Shown here piece by piece: positions 33,695-42,758 of a DNA stretch of 64,000 nucleotides. Position numbers and translations under genes: made by a program. Under the pieces are notes generated by a model, which did no database searches, was not told where the DNA came from, and saw nothing but the letters and a program-made list of their open reading frames with translations. The stretch is from Dermabacter sp. (lineage in GTDB: Bacteria; Actinomycetota; Actinomycetes; Actinomycetales; Dermabacteraceae). Each line of letters begins with the position of its first letter. Position 1 is the first letter of the stretch. Location: the NCBI GenBank assembly GCA_030538475.1, contig JAUNTX010000001.1, positions 289,484-353,483 on the forward strand, written 5' to 3'.

Positions 33695-34117
33695 TCAGCC
33701 GCGTTCGGCGACCACCATCGCCGTGGCGAGGCGGCCATCGTGCGAGAGCGAGAGGTGAAAGTACTCGATGCCCCGGGCGACGGCCGTGGTGAGAGAGGCG
33801 CCGCGCAGGACCAGGTGGGGGCGATCCGCCCCGTCCTTGCGCACGATCACGTCGCGCCAGCTGAGCTCCCCGGGATTGCCAAGGGCCTTGCCCACGGCCT
33901 CCTTCGCGGCCACGCGCGCGGCGAGCGAGGCGAGGCTCAGCCCGCGTTCTTCCTCCGCAAACAGCCGTTCGAGAAGGCGCGGGGTCTGCTCGAGGCGGTC
34001 GGCCAAGCGGTCCATGTCCACCACATCGACGCCGATGCCCGCGATCCGCGCACGCGCCTCGGGGGCGAAACTGCGCTCGAGAGGCTGCGAGGATTCGGGC
34101 ACGGGGCGAAGGGGCAT
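33695..34117 (-). CDS. acpS: holo-[acyl-carrier-protein] synthase
   Basis: A 140-residue phosphopantetheinyl transferase that moves 4'-phosphopantetheine from CoA to acyl carrier protein. It has the Mg-binding GIGVDVVDMDRL and the second motif ARVAAKEAVGKALG, followed by the closing HLSLSHDGRLATAMVV. About 25 extra residues at the N-terminus may reflect a start further downstream. It lies between alr-tsaE and glmS on the same strand. Confidence 0.93.
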   Translation of the reverse strand: MPLRPVPESSQPLERSFAPEARARIAGIGVDVVDMDRLADRLEQTPRLLERLFAEEERGLSLASLAARVAAKEAVGKALGNPGELSWRDVIVRKDGADRPHLVLRGASLTTAVARGIEYFHLSLSHDGRLATAMVVAERG

Positions 34118-34142
34118 GGGAGCATTCTACGACCGCACGGCT

Positions 34143-34192
34143 GAAGGGGCGGGGCGCGCGCACCTCCAAGGATGCCCGCGTCCCGCCCCTTC
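34143..34192 (-). terminator. terminator-like hairpin downstream of glmS
   Basis: GAAGGGGCGGG (34143-34153) pairs perfectly with CCCGCCCCTTC (34182-34192), with further G/C pairing inside. It lies 22 bases after the glmS stop on the minus strand and before acpS. It lacks a clear U-tract, common in high-GC actinobacteria. Confidence 0.65.
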
Positions 34193-34214
34193 GGTGAGAA
34201 GACGGCGCCGTGCT

Positions 34215-36083
34215 TTATTCGACCGTGACCGACTTCGCGAGGTTGCGCGGCTGGTCCACGTCCAGGCCCTTCGCGGTGGCGAGCTCGCACGCGAAGATCT
34301 GCAGCGGCACCACGGTCAGAAGCGGCGCGAACAGGGTGCGGGTCTGGGGGTAGCGGATCACGACATCGGAGTAGGGCAGCACGTCCTCATCGCCCTCTTC
34401 CGCGATGACGAGGGTGCGGGCGCCGCGGGCGCGCACCTCCTGAATGTTGGAGACCACCTTGGAGTGCAGGGAGTCGCGGCCCTTCGGGGAGGGCACCACG
34501 ACGAACACGGGCTGCCCCTCCTCGACGAGCGCGATGGGGCCGTGCTTGAGCTCGCCCGCGGCGAAGCCCTCGGCGTGAATGTAGGCGATTTCCTTGAGCT
34601 TGAGGGCCCCCTCGAGCGCGGTGGGGAAGCCCACGTGGCGGCCGAGGAACAGCACGGAGGTGGCATCGACCATCTCGCGGGCCAGGTCTTCCACCTGCGC
34701 CGCGTTGTCGAGCACGTCCTGGATCTTCGCGGGGATCTGGCCCAGATCCTCCATGATCGCTTCGATCTCGTCGCCGTAGAGGTTGCCGCGCACTTGGGCC
34801 AGGAAGAGGCCGAGGAGGTAGCACGCGGCGATCTGGCCGAGGTACGCCTTCGTGGAGGCCACGGCGATTTCGGGGCCGACGTGCAGGTAGATGGCGGCGT
34901 CGGCCTCGCGCGGGATCGTGGAGCCGCGCGTGTTACAGATCGCGACAACCTTCGCGCCCTGTTCCTTCGCGTGGCGCACCGCCATGAGCGTGTCCATCGT
35001 TTCGCCCGACTGGGAGATGGCGACCACGAGGGTCTTCTCGCTCACGATCGGGTCGCGGTAGCGGAACTCGTGGGCGAGCTCGACCTCGACGGGGATGCGG
35101 CACCAGTGTTCGATGGCGTACTTGACCACTTCGCCCGCGTTCGCGGCGGTGCCGCACGCGACCACGATGATCTTGTCGATCGAGCGGAGCGTCGATTCGT
35201 CGATGTTCATCTCATCGAGCACGATGCGGCCGGATTCGATGCGGCCCAGCAGGGTGTCGGAGATGGCCTGCGCCTGCTCGTGGATTTCCTTCGCCATGAA
35301 CGACGGGTAGCCGGACTTCTGCGCGGCAGCGGCGTCCCACTCAATCGTGTACCGCTTCGGGTTCAGCGCGGGCGTGCCGTCGAAGTTGATGATGGACACG
35401 TCGTCGGCGGTGACCGTGACGATCTGGTCCTGCTCGACCTCGAGCGCGTCCTTCGTGTGGTCCACGAAGGCGGCCACGTCAGAGCCGAGGAAGTTCTCGC
35501 CGTCGCCAAGGCCGATCACGAGCGGCGAGTTGCGGCGCGCGGCCACGACCGTGCCGGGCACGTCGCGGTGGACGGCCAGCAGGGTGAACGCGCCTTCTAG
35601 GCGGGCCACGGTGGCCTGCATCGCGGCGGTCAGATCGCCCGTGGACTCGAACGCGCGGGCCACGAGGTGCGCGGCCACCTCGGTGTCGGTCTCCGAATGG
35701 AAGGCGTAGCCTTCCGCTTCGAGCTCCTTCTTGAGCGGCGCGTAGTTTTCGATGATGCCGTTGTGCACGAGCGCGAGCGCGCCGTCCTTCCCACCGAGGT
35801 GCGGGTGGGCGTTCTCGTTCGTGGGTCCGCCGTGGGTGGCCCAGCGGGTGTGACCGATGGCCACGGCCGACGGGGTTGCTTCGTGGCCCGCCACCGCGTC
35901 CTTGAGGTTCTGAATCTTGCCCGCGCGCTTGTAGACATCCACGCCGTCATCGCCGAGGACGGCGACGCCCGCGGAGTCGTAGCCGCGGTATTCGAGCCGG
36001 GTGAGGCCGCCGAGCACAACGTCGACGGGCCGAGAGGTCATCTGCCCGGTGACCGGGCCTGCATATCCAACAATTCCACACAT
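34215..36083 (-). CDS. glmS: glutamine-fructose-6-phosphate aminotransferase (isomerizing)
   Basis: A 622-residue enzyme making glucosamine-6-phosphate from fructose-6-phosphate and glutamine, the entry to peptidoglycan amino sugars. The N-terminal nucleophile is Cys2 (MCGIVGYAG), with IGHTRWATHGGPTNENAHPH in the glutaminase domain; two SIS domains follow (VVACGTAANAG, ISQSGETMDTLMA), and the C-terminal end is LAKSVTVE. Length is normal. glmM lies about 1.2 kb away in the same orientation, with coaA between. Confidence 0.96.
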   Translation of the reverse strand: MCGIVGYAGPVTGQMTSRPVDVVLGGLTRLEYRGYDSAGVAVLGDDGVDVYKRAGKIQNLKDAVAGHEATPSAVAIGHTRWATHGGPTNENAHPHLGGKDGALALVHNGIIENYAPLKKELEAEGYAFHSETDTEVAAHLVARAFESTGDLTAAMQATVARLEGAFTLLAVHRDVPGTVVAARRNSPLVIGLGDGENFLGSDVAAFVDHTKDALEVEQDQIVTVTADDVSIINFDGTPALNPKRYTIEWDAAAAQKSGYPSFMAKEIHEQAQAISDTLLGRIESGRIVLDEMNIDESTLRSIDKIIVVACGTAANAGEVVKYAIEHWCRIPVEVELAHEFRYRDPIVSEKTLVVAISQSGETMDTLMAVRHAKEQGAKVVAICNTRGSTIPREADAAIYLHVGPEIAVASTKAYLGQIAACYLLGLFLAQVRGNLYGDEIEAIMEDLGQIPAKIQDVLDNAAQVEDLAREMVDATSVLFLGRHVGFPTALEGALKLKEIAYIHAEGFAAGELKHGPIALVEEGQPVFVVVPSPKGRDSLHSKVVSNIQEVRARGARTLVIAEEGDEDVLPYSDVVIRYPQTRTLFAPLLTVVPLQIFACELATAKGLDVDQPRNLAKSVTVE

Positions 36084-36243
36084 GGCCTCGACCCTACCGA
36101 GGCGGGGGCCTCGCGAGCGGGAAACGGGCCCCGGGGGTGGAGGTGTGCGTCACGTCCGCCCACCCCCGTGCTCAGGTGCGCTCACCGCGCGCGCACGAAT
36201 GCGCAGATCCGCGCACGGGACCCGCGCGGCCTAGACTGAAGCA

Positions 36244-37230
36244 ATGGCCTCCGCACCCGACGCCCCGCCCCCTCCTGCACGGCCCGCTTCCGCGCACCTC
36301 TCCCCCTTCACGGAGATCATGCGTGAGGACTGGGCGCGGCTGAGCGATCAGACGCCCCTGCCGCTCACCGCGAGCGACGTGGAGAAGCTGCGGGGCCTCG
36401 GCGAACGGCTCGACTTCGCGGAAGTCAACGATATTTACCGGCCCATTTCGCGCCTGCTCAACCTTCAGGTGATGACCTCGCACCACTTGCGCCACTTGCG
36501 CCAGACGTTCCTGCAGGAGCAGCACTTTTCGCGCACGCCGTTCGTCATCGGCGTGGCCGGATCGGTCGCGGCGGGCAAGTCCACGACCGCGCGCCTGCTG
36601 CGCGAGCTGACGGCGCGCTGGCCGGAAACGCCGCGCGTGCAGCTCGTGACCACCGACGGCTTCCTCTACCCCACCGCGGAGCTGCGCCGCCGCGGCATCC
36701 TGGAACGCAAGGGCTTTCCCGAAAGCTACGACCGCAGGGCCCTCTTGCGGTTCATCGCCGACGTCAAGAGCGGCAAGGACGCGGTCGAGGCGCCCGTGTA
36801 TTCCCACGTGATCTACGACCGGGTGCCCGGCGAATCGGTCGTGGTTGAGCGGCCCGATGTGCTCATCGTCGAGGGCCTCAACGTGCTCCAGCCCGCCCGC
36901 CCGCGGGCCGACGGCCGCCTGGGGGTCGCCGTCTCCGACTTCTTCGACTTCTCGATCTACGTGGACGCGAAGGAGGAGGACGTGCGCCGCTGGTATGTCG
37001 AGCGGTTCCTGGACCTGCGCGGCACGGCGTTCTCCCACCCGGACTCCTACTTCCGCGAGTACGCCTCGCTCACCGACGCCGAGGCCGTGGCCCGCGCGGA
37101 GCAGGTGTGGGATGCGATCAACGGCCCGAACCTGCGCGAGAACGTGCGGCCCTCGCGGGGCCGCGCCGATCTCATCTTGCGCAAGGGGCCGAGCCACCAG
37201 GTGCACTCGGTGCTGCTGCGGAAGGTGTAG
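36244..37230 (+). CDS. coaA: type I pantothenate kinase
   Basis: A 328-residue kinase performing the first step of CoA synthesis. The P-loop GVAGSVAAGKSTTARLL lies near residue 103; TTDGFLYPTAELRRRGILERKGFPESYD is the pantothenate-binding region and IVEGLNVLQ the later core strand. It is divergent from glmS and convergent with glmM, 42 bp apart. Its product also feeds AcpS encoded nearby. Confidence 0.95.
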   Translation: MASAPDAPPPPARPASAHLSPFTEIMREDWARLSDQTPLPLTASDVEKLRGLGERLDFAEVNDIYRPISRLLNLQVMTSHHLRHLRQTFLQEQHFSRTPFVIGVAGSVAAGKSTTARLLRELTARWPETPRVQLVTTDGFLYPTAELRRRGILERKGFPESYDRRALLRFIADVKSGKDAVEAPVYSHVIYDRVPGESVVVERPDVLIVEGLNVLQPARPRADGRLGVAVSDFFDFSIYVDAKEEDVRRWYVERFLDLRGTAFSHPDSYFREYASLTDAEAVARAEQVWDAINGPNLRENVRPSRGRADLILRKGPSHQVHSVLLRKV

Positions 37231-37272
37231 GGCGCGCCCTCGATACCCCGGGGCGCCACCCGCTCTTCGCGT

Positions 37273-38637
37273 CTAGTCGAGCGCGAGACGCTCCTTGACC
37301 ACCGCGGCCAGGGAATCGGCCACGGACTGCGCCTGCGCGTCCGTCGGCGCCTCCACCATGACGCGAACGACCGGCTCGGTGCCCGAGGGGCGCAGGAGCA
37401 CGCGGCCCGTATCGCCGAGCTCGCGCTCGGCCTCCTGGACGGCCCGGCGCACCTGGGCGTCGATTTGCGCGCGGTTCTTATCCACCCCGCGCACGTTGAT
37501 GAGGGCCTGCGGCATGCGGGTCATGACGCTCGCGAGCTCGCGGGCGCTCTTCCCGGTTTCCTTGAGGCGCTGCAGGAGGTGCAGGGCGGTGAGTTCGCCA
37601 TCACCCGTCGTGGCGTGGGCGCTCATGATGACGTGCCCGGACTGTTCGCCGCCAATCGAGTAGCCGCCGAGGTTCATTTCTTCGAGCACGTAGCGGTCCC
37701 CCACCGAGGTCTGCCCGAGCGTAATGCCGTGCTCCTTCATCGCGAGCTTGAGGCCCAGGTTGCTCATGACCGTCACCACGAGCACGTTCTCGTGCAGCGT
37801 GCCCTTTTCCTTGAGTGCGAGCGCGAGGATCGCCATGATCTGATCGCCGTCGATCACCTCGCCGTCGGCGTCCACGGCGAGGCAGCGGTCGGCGTCGCCG
37901 TCGAACGCCACGCCGATGTCGGCGCCCACGCGGCGCACTTCGGCCTGCAGCTGGCCCAGGTGGGTCGAGCCGATGTCCTCGTTGATGAGCTTGCCGTCGG
38001 TCCGGTCCCCGATCACGTGCACGGTGGCGCCCGCCTTCGCGAGCACGGCCGGTCCGGTCGCGTAGGCCGCGCCGTTCGCGCAGTCCGCCACGACGGTGAG
38101 GCCCTCGAGCGAGACGTCGAGGGTGCTCACGAGGTGGTCCACGTAGGATTCGACGGCGGATTCATCGCGCGTGATGGTGCCCACGCCGGTGCCGAGCGGG
38201 CGCTCCCACTGCTCCTCGAGCCGCGCCTCGATCGCGTCTTCCACTTCGTCGGGCAGCTTCGTGCCGCCGCGCGCGAAGAACTTGATGCCGTTGTCGGGCG
38301 CGGGGTTGTGGGAGGCGGAAATCATGACGCCCAGATCGGCCTCGGTGTCCTTGACCAGGTAAGCGAGGGCGGGGGTGGGGGCCACGCCCGCGTCCACCAC
38401 ATCGACACCCGCGGAGGCGAGGCCCGCGCACACGGCGGCGGAAATGAAGTCGCCCGAGGGGCGCGGATCGTGCGCGACGATGGCGCGGGGGCGGGCCGTG
38501 GCCCCGTCGGCTTCGTCAAAGGCACCGAACTGGCCGAGCACGTGGGCGGCGGCCACGGAGAGCTGAACCGCGAGTTCCGCGGTGATGTCCTTGTTCGCCA
38601 CGCCGCGAACACCGTCGGTACCAAACAAACGAGCCAT
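37273..38637 (-). CDS. glmM: phosphoglucosamine mutase
   Basis: A 454-residue enzyme that converts glucosamine-6-phosphate to glucosamine-1-phosphate. The start is [13 protein letters not shown]; the phosphoserine loop is [17 protein letters not shown]; the metal loop is DGDADRC; the C-terminal sugar/phosphate loop is [15 protein letters not shown]. Length is normal. With glmS in the same region it supplies UDP-GlcNAc precursors. Confidence 0.97.
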   Translation of the reverse strand: MARLFGTDGVRGVANKDITAELAVQLSVAAAHVLGQFGAFDEADGATARPRAIVAHDPRPSGDFISAAVCAGLASAGVDVVDAGVAPTPALAYLVKDTEADLGVMISASHNPAPDNGIKFFARGGTKLPDEVEDAIEARLEEQWERPLGTGVGTITRDESAVESYVDHLVSTLDVSLEGLTVVADCANGAAYATGPAVLAKAGATVHVIGDRTDGKLINEDIGSTHLGQLQAEVRRVGADIGVAFDGDADRCLAVDADGEVIDGDQIMAILALALKEKGTLHENVLVVTVMSNLGLKLAMKEHGITLGQTSVGDRYVLEEMNLGGYSIGGEQSGHVIMSAHATTGDGELTALHLLQRLKETGKSARELASVMTRMPQALINVRGVDKNRAQIDAQVRRAVQEAERELGDTGRVLLRPSGTEPVVRVMVEAPTDAQAQSVADSLAAVVKERLALD

Positions 38638-38740
38638 GATCGATCAGGAGTCCTTCTCTTCGGGAATATGCGGGGGCCGCACAGTGCCACGAGTCTAGTG
38701 GGTGCCGCGCCCGGGATCGCTCAGGCGGGAAGCATCCGCC

Positions 38741-40330
38741 TCACGTGACCATGAGCTGCACGAGCATGAGTTTGACGACGATGCAGAGGGCATACAGGGC
38801 GGCGTAGCCGGAGCTCGTGCGCTCGTCTTCGGTGAGGCTGAGCGCGTGGACGAGGATGACGGATTGGCCGACGAAGGCGGCGATGGCCCCGGCCGTACGC
38901 TCGACGCTGAGGCCAAGCAGCGCGCCCGCGAGCGGCACGAGCGGGAGCATGAGCACGAGGGAGGCGACCGAGACCACGACCACCTTGAGGCCGTCGATCG
39001 TGAAGGCGTACTCGGCGAAGGCGGGGCCGGAAGCGAGGCCGACGGCGGCCAGGAAGATCGTGACGCCGAGCTGGCGGATCGTGGTGTTTACGGGCCGCGG
39101 CACGGTCCACAGGAGCGAGCCGGTGTGTTCGACGCGACCGAGGATGAGGCCCACGACGAGCGGTCCGGCGGCGCTGCCGAGGGCGAAGACCACCGAGCCG
39201 CCGAGCGGGATCGAGATGAGGCCGAGCGCGAGCCCGAGCGACATCCCGAGGCCGAGCGCGAGGAAGTCCACGTCGTTGATCCGCTTCTCGCTATCGCCCA
39301 GGTAGGAGGTGATCTTATCGATCTGCTCGCGCGGCGCCACCACCCGCAAGCGGTCGCCGAGTTCGATGCGGGTGGTGGGCGTGGCGATCATGTCCTCGTC
39401 GCCGCGCCGCACCCGGGAGACGACCGCGCCGAAGCGCCCGGTGAGCTGGGTGTCGCGGAGCATCCGCCCGGCCAGGTGGGGGTTGGAGACGAGGATCCGA
39501 CGGTAGTCCACGTGCCGCCTGTCGTCGCGCAGCCGGGTGCTCAGGGGCTCGCCGATGGCCTCGACGGCGGTTTCGAGGGCGCCGGGAAAGCCGATGAGCA
39601 GCACCTGATCGCCCTCGTGCAGCACGGTGTCGCGCCGCACCACGGTCATGACGCCACGGCGCAGCAGGTAACTCGCGGCGACCGTCCCCTCGCGAAAGCC
39701 GGGCACATCGGCGAGGGCCACCGTGTCGCGCACGAGCACGCTGCGGTCGCGAATGTGCTTGCCGCGCGGCCGCCCGCGGTCGCGCCGGGAGCTAAAGAGC
39801 CGCCGCAGGGCGGGGCTCGAGAGGAGGACGGACAGCAGGATCATGGGCAACATGACCCCGAACGGGTAGGCGATGGCGTAGCCGACGGCGGGGATCGCCG
39901 AGCCGTCGGCCGCGCGCGTGGCCGCGGCGAGGGCGGGCGTGGACGTGAGGGTGCCGGTAAAGGTTCCGGCCAGCAGTTCGGGGCCGAGGCCCACGAGGGC
40001 GCCGAGCCCCGTGATGCCGAGCGCGTACACGCCGAGCAGGATCGTGCCCGCGATCATGAGGGGGTACTGGGTGCGCAGGTCCCGAAAGAAGCGATTGCCC
40101 GCGCTGAGGCCGATCATGTAAACGAACAGGGCGAGGCCGAGCGCCTGATAGACCTCGAAGCCCTCACCGAAGCGGGGATCGAGCGCGCCGACGGCGAGGC
40201 CCACGAACAGGGCACCCGCGGCCCCGAAGCGCACCGGGCCTAAGCGGATGCGCCCCACCACGGTGCCGAGCGCCATGACGAGAAAGAGCGTGAGGAGCGG
40301 GGCGCCGACGAGGAGATCGAGCACAGCCAT
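38741..40330 (-). CDS. aspartate:alanine exchanger-family (YidE/YbjL-type) transporter
   Basis: A 529-residue transporter with two blocks of about five membrane segments flanking a soluble centre with two TrkA-C (RCK-C)-like domains (about residues 205-370: GDQVLLIGFP and GDRLRVVAPREQ). The YidE/YbjL duplication reads GLALFVYMIGLSAG in the first block and FLAAVGLASGPAF in the second. Family members exchange aspartate for alanine (AspT) or export dicarboxylates; the substrate is not determined. Confidence 0.85.
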   Translation of the reverse strand: MAVLDLLVGAPLLTLFLVMALGTVVGRIRLGPVRFGAAGALFVGLAVGALDPRFGEGFEVYQALGLALFVYMIGLSAGNRFFRDLRTQYPLMIAGTILLGVYALGITGLGALVGLGPELLAGTFTGTLTSTPALAAATRAADGSAIPAVGYAIAYPFGVMLPMILLSVLLSSPALRRLFSSRRDRGRPRGKHIRDRSVLVRDTVALADVPGFREGTVAASYLLRRGVMTVVRRDTVLHEGDQVLLIGFPGALETAVEAIGEPLSTRLRDDRRHVDYRRILVSNPHLAGRMLRDTQLTGRFGAVVSRVRRGDEDMIATPTTRIELGDRLRVVAPREQIDKITSYLGDSEKRINDVDFLALGLGMSLGLALGLISIPLGGSVVFALGSAAGPLVVGLILGRVEHTGSLLWTVPRPVNTTIRQLGVTIFLAAVGLASGPAFAEYAFTIDGLKVVVVSVASLVLMLPLVPLAGALLGLSVERTAGAIAAFVGQSVILVHALSLTEDERTSSGYAALYALCIVVKLMLVQLMVT

Positions 40331-40367
40331 GCCCCCATTGTTTCACCGACCGCCCGGGCCCCGGAAC

Positions 40368-40406
40368 GCGCATGGTGCCCCCGGATGATCCGGGAGCGCC
40401 ATGCGC
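40368..40406 (-). terminator. long hairpin terminator downstream of rpsI
   Basis: GCGCATGG (40368-40375) pairs with CCATGCGC (40399-40406) and an inner CCCGGA/TCCGGG stem closes a short ATGA-type loop, with a single mismatch overall. It begins 17 bases after the rpsI stop on the minus strand. The lack of a U-tract is typical for high-GC hosts. Confidence 0.75.
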
Positions 40407-40422
40407 GGCAGAGGCGAAGCGA

Positions 40423-40914
40423 TCAGCGCTTCGAGAACTGCGGAGCCTTACGGGCCTTCTTGAGACCGGCCTTCTTACGCTCGATGACGCGAGCGTCACG
40501 GGTCAGGAAGCCAGCCTTCTTGAGGGTGGGGCGGTTGGCGTCCATGTCGATCTCGTTGAGCGCACGCGCCACACCGAGACGCAGGGCACCGGCCTGGCCG
40601 GAGGGGCCGCCGCCGCCGATGCGGGCAACGACATCGAAACGGCCCTGGAGGTCCAGGATCTTGAACGGGTCGTTCACTTCCTGCTGGTGCACCTTGTTCG
40701 GGAAGTACTCCTCGAGGGTGCGGCCGTTGACCGTCCACTCGCCGGTGCCGGGGATCAGGCGCACGCGTGCCACGGCCTGCTTGCGACGACCGGTGCCGTA
40801 GCCGGGAGCGGTGATGGACGAGCCCTTACCCACGGGGGCTTCGTCGGTGGATTCGGTGGTGTAGTTCGAGGCCTCGACCTCGAACTCCTCAACTTCTGGG
40901 GTGGTATCTGCCAC
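40423..40914 (-). CDS. rpsI: 30S ribosomal protein S9
   Basis: A 163-residue small-subunit protein with an acidic N-terminal extension of about 30 residues and the S9 core: [37 protein letters not shown], and the C-terminal [17 protein letters not shown], whose tail reaches the P site. It follows rplM by 45 bases, the conserved rplM-rpsI operon. Confidence 0.97.
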   Translation of the reverse strand: MADTTPEVEEFEVEASNYTTESTDEAPVGKGSSITAPGYGTGRRKQAVARVRLIPGTGEWTVNGRTLEEYFPNKVHQQEVNDPFKILDLQGRFDVVARIGGGGPSGQAGALRLGVARALNEIDMDANRPTLKKAGFLTRDARVIERKKAGLKKARKAPQFSKR

Positions 40915-40959
40915 GGGTTTTCCTCAGATCTCGTGATCGGCGCACACGGGGGCGGCCCG

Positions 40960-41403
40960 TTACTGCGCCACCTGGTCGATGGTGAACGGGACCGGCTGCT
41001 GAGCCTGGTGGGGATGCTCGGAGCCGCGGTAGACCTTGAGCTTCTTCAGCTGCTGCGCCGCGAGCTTGTTCTTCGGAAGCATGCCGCGAACAGCCTTCTC
41101 GATGGCGCGCTCGGGCTTGGTCTCGAGGAGCTCGGAGTACTTCACTGCGCGCAGGCCGCCCGGGTAACCCGAGTGGCGGTAGGCGAGCTTCTGCTCGAGC
41201 TTCTTGCCGGTGAGGGCCACCTTCTCGGCGTTAATAATGATGACGAAGTCGCCCGCATCCACGTGGGGTGCAAAGACCGGCTTGTGCTTGCCGCGCAGGA
41301 GCTGAGCGGTCTGGGAAGCGAGCCGGCCGAGGACGACATCGCTTGCGTCAATGACGTACCAGGAACGCTCGACATCGTCGGGCTTCGGGGTGAACGTACG
41401 CAC
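40960..41403 (-). CDS. rplM: 50S ribosomal protein L13
   Basis: A 147-residue large-subunit protein starting at a GTG (41403) with AAGAAGG seven bases upstream; the longer open frame to 41637 is leader sequence. Features are [36 protein letters not shown], and [29 protein letters not shown]. First gene of the rplM-rpsI operon. Confidence 0.97.
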   Translation of the reverse strand: MRTFTPKPDDVERSWYVIDASDVVLGRLASQTAQLLRGKHKPVFAPHVDAGDFVIIINAEKVALTGKKLEQKLAYRHSGYPGGLRAVKYSELLETKPERAIEKAVRGMLPKNKLAAQQLKKLKVYRGSEHPHQAQQPVPFTIDQVAQ

Positions 41404-41720
41404 TCGTGCCTTCTTCTCTCGTTGGTGTACCGCCACATCACACGCGCCCGGGTGGGCGCGCGGCGACGGCACGGTGTCGATGGGACCGTGGACACGCTTC
41501 CTTTGGTTTAAAGCATGACCAAGAGTGTGTGGTGCTTGATGATTCCACCGCGGGTTAAAGGCGGGGGAGGCATCAGGTGTGTGTGAGGAGCCCGTTCGCG
41601 CGAACATGTGAGATTTCGGCTGCGTGTGGGCGCACACCTACGGCACAACAGCACCCCACTCTAGTGGCGCGCGGCGCGGCGGGTCAATTGGCCGACGGCT
41701 ACCGGCGACCTTGTTTTGCC
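41404..41720 (-). promoter_or_regulatory. rplM leader region with two hairpins
   Basis: These 317 bp between truA and rplM hold no gene. On the rplM strand a TTTAAA -10-like box lies near 41507. It is followed by a CACGGT/ACCGTG stem (41470-41490) and a GC-rich stem CGCGCCC/GGGCGCG (41443-41460), 30 to 90 bases before the GTG. A ribosomal-protein autoregulatory leader is possible but not established. Confidence 0.4.
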
Positions 41721-42611
41721 TCACACTTCGGGGCGCCTGGTGGGGCGCCGGGCGCGCGTCCCGCGAGCGCGCTCGGCCCACTCCTCGGGTTCGGGGTAGG
41801 CGATGGCCTCGAGGGTGAGGCCGCCGGGCGCGAACATGGGGGCGCTGCCCGAGGCGTCGCGGCGCGGGCTCTGGACGAGGGCGGCCATCCAGGCCGCGTC
41901 GGCCTTCCCCTCCCCCACGGCGACGCTCGCGCCGACGATCGAGCGGACCATGTGGTGACAAAACGCGTCGGCCGTCACGGTCGCGACGACGAGCCCGGCG
42001 TCGGCCCCCTCCTCGCATCGCTCCCACCGGATGTCCTGGAGGGTGCGGATCGTGGTGGCGCCTTCGCGCGGCTTGCAGAAGGAGAGGAAGTTGTGTTCGC
42101 CGAGCAGCGAGACGGCGGCCTCGTGCATCGCCTCGGCGTGCAGGGGTCGCTTGTGCTGGGCGATGTCTCGCCTGAGCGGATCGCGGCGCTCGAGGCGGTC
42201 GTTAATGCGGTAGCGGTAGGTGCGGTTCAGGGCGCTGAAGCGCGCGTCGAAGTCGGCGCCGACCTCGCTCACGGCGTGCACGGCGATGTCGGCGGGCAGG
42301 ACCGCCGCGAGCCGCTCGAGGAAGGAGCGCTCTGGAGAGCGGTCGCTGCGGCCCGGCATCTGGGCGAAGCGGCCAGCCGGAACATCGGCGTGGAGCACCT
42401 GGGCGCGCGCGTGGACGCCCGCATCGGTGCGCCCGGCCACGCTCACCCGGGTGGGGGCGCGCAGGATCTGGGCGAGGCCGCGCTCCACCTCGCCCTGCAC
42501 GGTGCGCAGGCCCGGCTGCACGGCCCAGCCCTTGAAGTCGGTGCCGTCATAGGCGAGGTCCACGCGCACGCGCACGGAGGGTTCGGCGGCGGGAGGCGGA
42601 TCGACGTTCAT
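41721..42611 (-). CDS. truA: tRNA pseudouridine(38-40) synthase
   Basis: A 296-residue TruA enzyme that isomerises uridines 38-40 in the tRNA anticodon arm. The start VRVDLAYDGTDFKGWAVQPGLRTVQGEVE is typical. The catalytic aspartate is in VAGRTDAGVHARAQV, and FCHHMVRSIVGASVAVGEGK is the family's later motif. It is upstream of rplM-rpsI on the same strand; a 21-bp tandem repeat starts two bases before its ATG. Confidence 0.95.
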   Translation of the reverse strand: MNVDPPPAAEPSVRVRVDLAYDGTDFKGWAVQPGLRTVQGEVERGLAQILRAPTRVSVAGRTDAGVHARAQVLHADVPAGRFAQMPGRSDRSPERSFLERLAAVLPADIAVHAVSEVGADFDARFSALNRTYRYRINDRLERRDPLRRDIAQHKRPLHAEAMHEAAVSLLGEHNFLSFCKPREGATTIRTLQDIRWERCEEGADAGLVVATVTADAFCHHMVRSIVGASVAVGEGKADAAWMAALVQSPRRDASGSAPMFAPGGLTLEAIAYPEPEEWAERARGTRARRPTRRPEV

Positions 42612-42612
42612 G

Positions 42613-42675
42613 CCTTCAGGCTAGCGCCGCGGCCCTTCAGGCTGGGGCCGAGGCCCTTCAGGCGAGCGCCGAGGC
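42613..42675. repeat. three tandem copies of a 21-bp repeat
   Basis: Three head-to-tail units at 42613-42633, 42634-42654 and 42655-42675, each beginning CCTTCAGGC and ending GCCG(C/A)GGC, with a few differences in the middle. They fill the space just upstream of truA, between it and the divergent purD. The minus-strand reading would be a K-S-L-K-G-type repeat but is not part of a gene. Confidence 0.85.
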
Positions 42676-42758
42676 CCGCGGGCGCGGGACCCACCGGGGC
42701 GACGTCTCGCCCCGCGATTCTCCGCTCCCTCCGGGAGCGCGCGCGATAGGCTGGCGGG

